DNA from: an uncultured Roseivirga sp.
GTDB taxonomy: Bacteria; Bacteroidota; Bacteroidia; Cytophagales; Cyclobacteriaceae
Direction of reading: 5' to 3'
Length of the DNA: 64,000 bases
NCBI GenBank assembly: GCA_947493005.1
Contig: CANLOY010000002.1
Location: 1 to 64,000 of the forward strand
The first letter of the stretch is position 1. Each line of letters begins with the position of its first letter. The notes beneath the pieces are model-generated. The model worked only from the letters and a program-made list of their open reading frames with translations, was not told where the DNA came from and did not search any database. Both the position numbers and the translations under genes were made by a program. Below, piece by piece: positions 1 through 8,182 of the stretch.

Positions 1-717
1 TCACTTGTTGGACCTACGGGAGCAACTGGGGCTACTGGAACTAAGGGGGACAAAGGTGATCAGGGAGATACCGGGGCGACTGGCGCAACAGGAGCTGCTG
101 GTGCAAACGGTACCGATGGTACTGACGGCAAAACAATATTGAATGGAACCACTGACCCTGCCGGAGGAACTGGTGCCGATGGTGACTTCTACATCAATAC
201 AACCACCAATACCCTATTCGGACCTAAAACTGGCGGAACTAATTGGGGTGCTGGTACTTCTTTAGTTGGGCCTGCAGGAGCTGATGGTGGAAATGTTCAA
301 ATCTATGAAACTTCAGTTGGCAGTGGCATCATGGTCAAAGCATCAGCTACAGGCATTACTTCCAGTAAAGCAGGTGGCGTGGCAACAATCACTATTCCTG
401 AAGGCGTAATTCTTCATGCAGTGAGGGTTAGGGGGGCAACAGCTGACTTGGATGGCAGCAACAATTTTTCCATAGTACTGGACTTCACAAACCCTGGGTT
501 TAATACGGCTTGGAATGATAAATTCTTCCCCCCTGCCATTCAACTAATCGACTTAACCAATACACTGTTTGGTGGTCCTTCCACAGGAGCTCCACTGTCT
601 TATGACATTGATACAAGTCCCGCTAAACAAATTACCAGTGTTTCGGGAGGAGACGTTACAACCAGGGTTGTAGGCCTAAACGCCTTCGCTGCCTGGGTCA
701 TATCGCTCCAATTGTAG
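1..717 (+). CDS. Collagen-like surface protein, C-terminal part (5' end outside window)
   Basis: The reading frame is open from the first base, so the start lies upstream. It begins with about 13 Gly-X-Y triplets (nt 10-129, rich in GATG and KGDKGD), which should form a short collagen-type triple helix. Next comes the GDFYINTTTNTLFGPK linker that often accompanies bacterial collagen tracts, then a Gly-poor C-terminal domain of about 140 aa ending AFAAWVISLQL. That last domain is clearly homologous to the end of the next gene (shared features: RGATAD, PPAIQL-D-TN, ITSVS-GD, AFA-W-IS), so it is probably a trimerising head. There is no T9SS sorting domain. The gap to the next gene is 31 nt, which suggests an operon. 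Role in the cell surface or matrix is inferred from family type. Confidence 0.85.
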   Translation, partial: SLVGPTGATGATGTKGDKGDQGDTGATGATGAAGANGTDGTDGKTILNGTTDPAGGTGADGDFYINTTTNTLFGPKTGGTNWGAGTSLVGPAGADGGNVQIYETSVGSGIMVKASATGITSSKAGGVATITIPEGVILHAVRVRGATADLDGSNNFSIVLDFTNPGFNTAWNDKFFPPAIQLIDLTNTLFGGPSTGAPLSYDIDTSPAKQITSVSGGDVTTRVVGLNAFAAWVISLQL

Positions 718-748
718 TAAAAAGATTTCGAGGATAGATAAAAAAATT

Positions 749-3700
749 ATGAAAGCATTTAAAATTATAGTCGGATACCTGATACTGCAAATGGTTAGTA
801 TATCCGCGGTAGCACAAGATGCTTCACTGTTCAGAGGTACCTTTTTAATAGGGCCTAATACTGACTTAGGTAGTAATCAATATCAAGTATTTGCCTCATT
901 TACTGATCTTTCAGGACAGTATACTGGTGCCGATATGCAGCCAGGAGATATTGCTTTTGACCTCAATTGTAACCAGTATAGGGTCATCTCGATAAGTCTG
1001 CCTGTAACTTTTGTACTCGAAGACATCAATGGCGCAGGCCCGCCATCCGGAGGACTTGGGTCAGTAATAAGGCCTACTACAAATAAATCTTATCCTCTAT
1101 TTGTTCCTGGAATACCTGAAACACTCCAATCCTGTATTCAATCAAAGTTTATTGTTCTCTTGGATGGTGACGTCAATAATGGAGGAGGAACCGGTGTGCC
1201 CGGTGCAGGTATTTTAAATGGTGAAGGAACCCCTTCAGGAGCACTTGGTTCTATTGGAGAATTTTACATTAACACGCTTACCAATGATATTTATGGCCCT
1301 AAAACTGAAGTTAGCGGCTGGGGTGATCCAGTATCACTCATTGGTCCTGCTGGAGAAGACGGAGGATCGGTACAGATACAAGGTTCCCTCAATAATACAG
1401 GTGAATTACCTACTCCCGATGGAGGAAACATTGGACATGGTTACCTGATAGGAACTCATTTATGGGTCTCTGATGGAACACAATGGATAGATGTTGGTCC
1501 GGTCCGAGGTCCAAAAGGAGACATAGGTGATCAGGGACCTCAAGGAGCACAGGGACCTCAGGGAGAAAGGGGTGCTGATGGCACCGCCATAACCACCAAA
1601 GAAGCCGTAAATACGGCTGACGATTTACCAACTACTGGTAATACCGCAGGCGATTTGAGAATAACACTGGATGATTTACATGGTCATGTATGGGATGGTA
1701 CACAATGGGTTGACATTGGACCAATACAAGGACCCCAGGGAAAACAAGGGCCTATAGGTCCACAAGGAATTCAAGGTCCGCAAGGAGCGGATGGAACAGC
1801 TTTTAATTTTACAGGCTCAGGACCACTACCCGATCCCGACACCTATGATGGAAACATTGGTGATACATGGATCGATGAGAGTGGGAATGGCTGGGTCTGG
1901 AACGGAACCCTTTGGGTAAGTTTAGGTGAAGTGAGAGGACCCCAAGGGCCACAAGGGCCCATGGGACCTCAAGGCCAAGACGGTGCCGATGGTAAAGATG
2001 GCTCTGCCATTACAACCAAAGGCACTGTTGACGGTCCTGAAAACCTACCCACAACAGGAAATACTATTGGTGACACCTATATCGATACAAACACATTGGA
2101 TGCCTACGTATGGGATGGCACCAAATGGGTAAACATTGGTCCATTTCAGGGGCCACAAGGAGATGCAGGACCACAAGGTGCACAGGGGCCTCAGGGACCT
2201 CAAGGAAATGAAGGTCCTCAAGGTGAAGTAGGACCCACAGGACCTACTGGCTCAGACGGAAGTTCAATTGCCATCACTGCTTACGTAGAAACAACAGATG
2301 CACTCCCCGACCCTTCTACTGTGCCAGATCAGGCATTTTACATTGTGGGCACAGTAACCGATGGTGGTGAACATGATGGTGAAACCGGTGTAGGATACGT
2401 TGAATCTAACGACACGTGGTTATACATGGGAGGTATGAGGGGACCACAAGGAGATGCAGGACCACAAGGTGCACAAGGTGCTCAGGGACCAATTGGATCT
2501 CAAGGGCCAATTGGTCCACAAGGTGAGCAAGGCATCCAGGGAAACAATGGTACAGCACTTAACACTGCAGGAACAGGTCCCCTACCTGACCCTACAACTT
2601 ATAGTGGTGCCACCGGAGATCTTTGGATAGATGAGAATGGAACGGGTCACGTGTTCGATGCTTCAGGTCCCAGCTGGACTCAGATTGGGCCAATACAAGG
2701 GCCAACCGGAGCTCAAGGCCCAATGGGTGCTCAAGGGCCACAAGGGGTTGCTGGAAGAGATGGTAGTGCTATCCGCTTTTTAGGGTCAGTAGCTACCGAA
2801 GCAGATCTTCTTGCAATCTCATCCCCCAATATTGGAGACACTTATGCCGCATTAGACACAGGTTTCGGTCATGTTTGGGACGGCAGTACATGGATTTCAA
2901 TAGGACCTTTTGTTGGACCTCAAGGAGAGCAAGGAGCACAAGGTGCGCAAGGGATACAAGGCCCTAAGGGAGATAAAGGAGACACGGGTGCTCCTGGGAC
3001 AACCGGACAAAATGCTGTAGCGGTAAACATAAAAGGCTCAGTACTAAATGTTTCAGCAAGAGATGCATTAACAGGACTAGAAGCAAATGATGGCTACTTT
3101 GTTGGTAATGATGGAAGCCCTGCTACATACCAACTACATGTTTGGGATGGAACGCAGTGGGTAGTTACAGATGCACTTCCTGGTCCGCAAGGCGAAGCTG
3201 CTCCAGAAATTGTCCAGTTTATTATTGCAGATGGTATTACCAGCTACAATGGAGCAGGAACCCCTCCAGAAGGGCATTTAGTAGTAAAGTTCGACAATGA
3301 TTTACACTATGATGCAGGAAATGCAAAAGGAGATACGGGGCCGGCAGGCAATGCGTTTAATATACTTGGTAGCGTCACCATTACTGATCTTGAAGGCCTT
3401 ACCGGAACAAATCCAGGGGATGCCTATATAATCACAGACAGCAACAACGAAATCTATGTTTGGGACGGAACTATGTGGCAAGCTACTCAAGCAACTCAAG
3501 GGCCGTCTGGTAATTCTATTCATAATGGTTCGGGTGCTCCTACTGACAATGGTTTGGGACAAGATGGCGATTTCTACCTGGACACTGATACTTATACCAT
3601 GTATGGGCCGAAGGCTGCCGGTACATGGCCTGGATCAGGAACAGTCCTTAGTTCAGGAGGAGCTTTATCCAATATCACAACATATAGTGCCGGAAATGGA

Positions 3701-4114
3701 GCAATAGTAACCGCTTCAGGACCACAAATCATTTCTTATTCTGTTAGCGGTGGTATTGGTACACTGACAGTTCCAGCTGGGTCTGGTATTCAATTGCACA
3801 GCATTAGAATCAAAGGAGCTACCGCTGATATTAACAACGGTGACTTCAAGATTGTGATCGATTATTTGGGTGGATATGCAGAAACAGGACAAAATAACAG
3901 CTATCAACAGGACTTCTACCCTCCTACTATTCAGTTGCTAGATATGACCAATGTCAACTTTGGTTTTGGGAATAGTGATGATGCAGGTTTCAGCTACGAT
4001 GACAGCAATAACCCTAAAAAAAGAATTACCAGTGTTTCTGATGGAGATATCACGCTTTTAATACAAAACATTGATGCTTTTGCTAATTGGATGATCTCAA
4101 TAGATATGTTCTAA
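749..4114 (+). CDS. Large exported protein with seven interrupted collagen-like tracts
   Basis: A signal peptide ends near ISAVAQ (residue 23). Residues about 24-140 form an unrecognised module that recurs in the next two genes (hallmarks: SLFRG, a central GD-x-x-x-D-x-N, a late IRPT, then P-x-x-LQ-x-C/Y). Seven Gly-X-Y tracts of roughly 8-13 triplets follow, near residues 251-277, 325-349, 396-418, 467-503, 562-599, 648-672 and 718-753. They are separated by 50-70 aa globular inserts that usually end VWDGTxWVxIGP. The C-terminal 150 aa match the end of the upstream collagen-like protein. No T9SS sorting domain is visible although the N-terminus is a good signal peptide. The gene starts 31 nt after its neighbour and stops one base before the next ATG. 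It is probably a fibrous surface or matrix protein; phage tail fibre was considered, but no other phage gene is present. Confidence 0.9.
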   Translation: MKAFKIIVGYLILQMVSISAVAQDASLFRGTFLIGPNTDLGSNQYQVFASFTDLSGQYTGADMQPGDIAFDLNCNQYRVISISLPVTFVLEDINGAGPPSGGLGSVIRPTTNKSYPLFVPGIPETLQSCIQSKFIVLLDGDVNNGGGTGVPGAGILNGEGTPSGALGSIGEFYINTLTNDIYGPKTEVSGWGDPVSLIGPAGEDGGSVQIQGSLNNTGELPTPDGGNIGHGYLIGTHLWVSDGTQWIDVGPVRGPKGDIGDQGPQGAQGPQGERGADGTAITTKEAVNTADDLPTTGNTAGDLRITLDDLHGHVWDGTQWVDIGPIQGPQGKQGPIGPQGIQGPQGADGTAFNFTGSGPLPDPDTYDGNIGDTWIDESGNGWVWNGTLWVSLGEVRGPQGPQGPMGPQGQDGADGKDGSAITTKGTVDGPENLPTTGNTIGDTYIDTNTLDAYVWDGTKWVNIGPFQGPQGDAGPQGAQGPQGPQGNEGPQGEVGPTGPTGSDGSSIAITAYVETTDALPDPSTVPDQAFYIVGTVTDGGEHDGETGVGYVESNDTWLYMGGMRGPQGDAGPQGAQGAQGPIGSQGPIGPQGEQGIQGNNGTALNTAGTGPLPDPTTYSGATGDLWIDENGTGHVFDASGPSWTQIGPIQGPTGAQGPMGAQGPQGVAGRDGSAIRFLGSVATEADLLAISSPNIGDTYAALDTGFGHVWDGSTWISIGPFVGPQGEQGAQGAQGIQGPKGDKGDTGAPGTTGQNAVAVNIKGSVLNVSARDALTGLEANDGYFVGNDGSPATYQLHVWDGTQWVVTDALPGPQGEAAPEIVQFIIADGITSYNGAGTPPEGHLVVKFDNDLHYDAGNAKGDTGPAGNAFNILGSVTITDLEGLTGTNPGDAYIITDSNNEIYVWDGTMWQATQATQGPSGNSIHNGSGAPTDNGLGQDGDFYLDTDTYTMYGPKAAGTWPGSGTVLSSGGALSNITTYSAGNGAIVTASGPQIISYSVSGGIGTLTVPAGSGIQLHSIRIKGATADINNGDFKIVIDYLGGYAETGQNNSYQQDFYPPTIQLLDMTNVNFGFGNSDDAGFSYDDSNNPKKRITSVSDGDITLLIQNIDAFANWMISIDMF

Positions 4115-4115
4115 T

Positions 4116-7100
4116 ATGCTTTATTCTAAGTCCACCATATCGACCACTATCCAGTCAATGAAGATGGTTTCATTCAGTAAACTTATAAGCATTATTATAG
4201 CCGTTAGCCTATTAAATGTTGAGTTGCTCATTGCACAATCTGGCTCGGTACAACAACAACCTCCATCTCAAGTAATAACGAGTGAAACATTTACAGTTCA
4301 GGTTTTAGCTCTTGATGGCAAAGGACAACCTTGGGTAAATGTACCTGTAGTTGCCGGGGTTGCTAACGACCCATCAGGTTTACTTCAAGGCACCTTAGAA
4401 GTATACACGGATGCTTCAGGAATAGCTGAGTTTTCAGATTTACAAATAGATCAAGCAATCAATGATATTCAGCTATTATTTTATGCTGGTGATGCTTTCG
4501 AATTGTTCTCAAACACCTTTAGTATTGTCACATCAGCACAAGGTGCAGAAGAAGCTGGAGGAGCGCCTTCATTTGCAATACCTAATGAACCTACAGGTGC
4601 TATACCTACTGCAACTGGAGCACAACTGGTACGGGTAAGGCTTCTTGATGAAACTGGAGCTCCAGTAGGAGACCTCAACGATGTACCAATAACAATAACG
4701 TCCAGCAACAATGATTTTTTTGGAGCAGGAACACCTTCAAGAACTGTCAATTCAGTCAATGGGAAATCAGATTTCTGGTTCGCCATGCCTACAACCCCGG
4801 GAGATGAGATTTACACATTTACTGTTTCCTCTCCAGGCTATACCTCAGTGAATACAACAGGCTTTACTTTGACTACCAGGGCAACCTCAGTAGAGTTCTC
4901 TGTTCAACCACCTTCAAGCGTAAACCTAAATGAAGACTTTAGTTTCACTGCCAGGTTGATTGATGGAGAGGGAGGTGTGGTCTTAAATGAAACTCATAAC
5001 ATAACCGTATCAATAGCAAATGACCCTTCCAGTGGAAGTGCAGTGCTCTCAGGAACTAAAACACAAACCATAGACCTGTCAACCGGACTGGCTACTTTTA
5101 CTGCATTACAGCTTAATGAAATTCACAATAACTATTCTTTAGGTATAAGCAGTGATATTACAGGCATCAGCTCCTCCACTTCTAGTTCTCTTAACGTCAC
5201 TGGTACACCTTCATTTGCAATACCCAATCAGCCAACTGGATCGGTACCATCAAGTTCTGGAGCTCAACTAGTACGTATAAGACTGCTGGATGCAGCTGGA
5301 AGTCCAGTCACTTTAAATGATGTTCCTGTTACCCTGACATCCAGTAACAATGATTTCTTTGGTACAGATACTCCTTCAAGAACCGTAAACTCAGTCAATG
5401 GTCTCTCGGATTTTTGGTTTGCAGCCCCTTCCACTCCTGGAGATGAAACGTATACATTTACTGCCACTTCATCTGGTTATACTTCTGCTAACACAACAGG
5501 TTTTACAGTATCAGCCCGAGCCACCGCAATAGCGTTCTCAGTTCAGCCTTCTTCAAATGTCAACATGAACGAAGACTTTGGCGTGACTGTAAGGTTGATA
5601 GACGGTACTGGAACCACTGTTTTAAACGAAACTCATGACATCAGTATATCTCTTTCCAATGATCCTTCCGGAGGGAGTGCTACCCTATCAGGTACCACAA
5701 CACAAACAGTAAACCTTGGAACAGGGAGTAGTGTATTCTCAAGTCTTCAATTAAACGAATCTCATAATGGATATTCCCTAAGGGCCAGCAGTGGCATTAA
5801 TGGGATCTCCCCTATTGTATCAAACACCTTCAATGTCGTCAGTAACCCTTACATTGAAATTACCAACCAACATATAGGGCAAGTACCTACTTTCGCTGGT
5901 TCACAGTTAGTAAGAATAAGGTTACGTAATGCGGATGGCACCCTTGCCAACGAAACGGGAACGCCAGTTCTCCTTACTGCTAATGAAAGTAACTTCTTCG
6001 AAGATGGCGTTGCTGCCAAAACAATTCATACCAATAATGGAGTGGCAGATTTGTGGTATAGAGCACCTAAGACCCCAAAACCGAGTAATGACCCCGATGG
6101 TCTTTACCGATTTACAATTACATCGACCAATTATGATCCAGCAACGACTGATGGCTTTGAAATTATATCAAGAGCTGATAACATCTTTTTTAGCGCGGAA
6201 CCAAAAAATTCAGTAAACGGTCACAGTTTACAAACACATGTTCAACTCAGAAGTGGAACAGACCCAGTCATTAACGAAATACAAAATATTAATATCCAAA
6301 TCGAATCTGATGGTTCTACAGGAGGAAATGCCATTTTAAGTGGCACCTTAACACAAACTGTAAATAGGCTCACTGGTGTTGCTACCTTCAACGACTTACA
6401 AATAGACCAACCGGGCAGCTACACGTTAAAAGCCACTTGTGCCGAAACGGGGCTTACTATTGTCAGTCAGTCTTTTGAAATAACCCCTGCTTCACTTTCA
6501 ATTTCCACTCAACCTGGTAATGGAGCAAATATTTCAGCAGGTTCCGAAGTCACTTACAATGTACAGTTGGTCACTCCATCAGACGTACCCGTTTTACAAG
6601 CTGGAGTACAAATTGCTATTCAGGACAACGACAATGTGATATCCTCTGGTAATACCTTGTCTGCCACAACCAATGAATTGGGTGTAGCAAATTTTCAAAT
6701 CAATTTTAACCGACCGGGAAACAACTACGAAATTCATTTTTCAGCTGACCAGATAACTGCACCTGAAAGCAGCAACTCTTTTAATGTATTATCCAAAGCC
6801 ACTTCTTTGGTTTTTGCTACTCAACCAGCAAACTCAGTATCTAATGGATCAATCCCTGACTTTCAAGTCAGGGCCTTAGATACACATGGAGCTTTGGTCA
6901 CCGATGAGCAAATTGAAATCAGTATAACTATAGGTCCTTCTAACGACCCTTCTGGAGGTTCCGCAACTCTATCTGGCATTACGGCTGTACAAACTTCAAA
7001 TGGAGTATCAACATTTGAAGGGCTTTCAATAAATGAACCTGGTTTGCAATACAAACTGCTAGCTACAGCAACCAATGTAGGCAATGTATCTTCAGATTAT

Positions 7101-8171
7101 TTTGATATCTCTGGTGAAGTCAGTTTGCCAAATTCCAGCATGTCAATCTCTAACAATGGTGCTATTGCTGACGGTATTTCTGAAATAAGTATTGTAATGA
7201 CAATGCGAGACATTAACAATACCCCTATCAAGAAAATACCCGTCTATAAGTTCAGTACAGTTACCACAGCCCCGGTGATTACGAACACACTGGACTTTGA
7301 AGAACTTGACAATGGAGCTTATGAACTTAAAGTACGCAGTATTAACAGCGGAACTTTCTCACTGGATATTTCATTCGAGTCAACTCCTTTTCAGAATCCA
7401 ACAGTAAATTTCTCTCCAGACCATAGCTTGTTCAGAGGTAAACTAACCATTGGTAATATAGCATCAGCTTCAAGTAACTATTACCAACTCTCATTCAGTT
7501 TTGAAGACCTTACTTCAACCTTTACTTCTAACGATATACAAGCGGGAGATTGGGTTTATGACAGAACATTTAACAGGTTTGAAATCGTTTCTGTTTCTGG
7601 AAACAGCATGACAGTTTTTACTTCAGAGGGTGCTCTACCTACCACTGGTATTGGTGCCATAATTCGCCCTACAGAAAACTTCCGATACCCCTTAAGCATT
7701 GCAGGCATTCCTGCTCCGCTTCAGTCCTACATCTTCAGTAGCACCGCTTCATTAATAGACAATAGAATTGCAGAACTTGATAATACTCCAGTAAATGAAA
7801 CGTCTCAACTGTTTGCAGCCAAACTATTGATTGACCCTACCGGAGCTAGTCAATTCAACTTTTCAATAGATGACCCAACGGGCAGGTTCAATTCAAAAGA
7901 TGTTCAAATCGGTGACCTGGTATTCGACAGCAACTGCCAGTCATTTAGGGTCACTGCGCTTAACGGAACTTCATTTACACTTAGTGGCATCTATGGAAAT
8001 GAAACATTACCTGTGAGTTTGGATCAGGGGGTGATAATGAGGGTTTCAAACTCTTTATATGCATACCTGCTAAGCATAGCAAGGATATCTCCTGAGTTGA
8101 AGGTCTGTATTGAAAACAAGCTGATTGATATGATTAGCAGGGATTTGGTAAGAATTGATCAAACAAGATAA
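4116..8171 (+). CDS. Exported Ig-like repeat protein with two C-terminal copies of the shared module
   Basis: The first ATG follows the upstream stop by one base. The hydrophobic signal sequence (SKLISIIIAVSLLNVELLIAQ) starts late, so Met15 or Met17 (near 4158-4166) may be the real start. Residues about 45-1100 are beta-rich Ig/invasin-like domains. A roughly 215-aa unit is repeated three times from near residues 150, 365 and 577, opening with PSFAIPNxPTG-type sequence and containing SSNNDFFG and SRTVNSVNG. The last 245 residues contain two tandem copies (about 1105-1222 and 1228-1345) of the module found at the N-terminus of the collagen-like neighbour. There is no T9SS sorting domain. Export by the Sec system is likely; the route across the outer membrane is not shown by the sequence. 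It probably builds the same surface structure as its neighbours. Confidence 0.88.
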   Translation: MLYSKSTISTTIQSMKMVSFSKLISIIIAVSLLNVELLIAQSGSVQQQPPSQVITSETFTVQVLALDGKGQPWVNVPVVAGVANDPSGLLQGTLEVYTDASGIAEFSDLQIDQAINDIQLLFYAGDAFELFSNTFSIVTSAQGAEEAGGAPSFAIPNEPTGAIPTATGAQLVRVRLLDETGAPVGDLNDVPITITSSNNDFFGAGTPSRTVNSVNGKSDFWFAMPTTPGDEIYTFTVSSPGYTSVNTTGFTLTTRATSVEFSVQPPSSVNLNEDFSFTARLIDGEGGVVLNETHNITVSIANDPSSGSAVLSGTKTQTIDLSTGLATFTALQLNEIHNNYSLGISSDITGISSSTSSSLNVTGTPSFAIPNQPTGSVPSSSGAQLVRIRLLDAAGSPVTLNDVPVTLTSSNNDFFGTDTPSRTVNSVNGLSDFWFAAPSTPGDETYTFTATSSGYTSANTTGFTVSARATAIAFSVQPSSNVNMNEDFGVTVRLIDGTGTTVLNETHDISISLSNDPSGGSATLSGTTTQTVNLGTGSSVFSSLQLNESHNGYSLRASSGINGISPIVSNTFNVVSNPYIEITNQHIGQVPTFAGSQLVRIRLRNADGTLANETGTPVLLTANESNFFEDGVAAKTIHTNNGVADLWYRAPKTPKPSNDPDGLYRFTITSTNYDPATTDGFEIISRADNIFFSAEPKNSVNGHSLQTHVQLRSGTDPVINEIQNINIQIESDGSTGGNAILSGTLTQTVNRLTGVATFNDLQIDQPGSYTLKATCAETGLTIVSQSFEITPASLSISTQPGNGANISAGSEVTYNVQLVTPSDVPVLQAGVQIAIQDNDNVISSGNTLSATTNELGVANFQINFNRPGNNYEIHFSADQITAPESSNSFNVLSKATSLVFATQPANSVSNGSIPDFQVRALDTHGALVTDEQIEISITIGPSNDPSGGSATLSGITAVQTSNGVSTFEGLSINEPGLQYKLLATATNVGNVSSDYFDISGEVSLPNSSMSISNNGAIADGISEISIVMTMRDINNTPIKKIPVYKFSTVTTAPVITNTLDFEELDNGAYELKVRSINSGTFSLDISFESTPFQNPTVNFSPDHSLFRGKLTIGNIASASSNYYQLSFSFEDLTSTFTSNDIQAGDWVYDRTFNRFEIVSVSGNSMTVFTSEGALPTTGIGAIIRPTENFRYPLSIAGIPAPLQSYIFSSTASLIDNRIAELDNTPVNETSQLFAAKLLIDPTGASQFNFSIDDPTGRFNSKDVQIGDLVFDSNCQSFRVTALNGTSFTLSGIYGNETLPVSLDQGVIMRVSNSLYAYLLSIARISPELKVCIENKLIDMISRDLVRIDQTR

Positions 8172-8182
8172 GAAAGGGCACT

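Noticed and set aside
1-4114. Prophage tail-fibre region, because of collagen-like tracts and VWDGTxW modules
   Set aside because: No capsid, portal, terminase, tail tube, lysis or integrase gene is in the following 60 kb; the neighbours are T9SS components.
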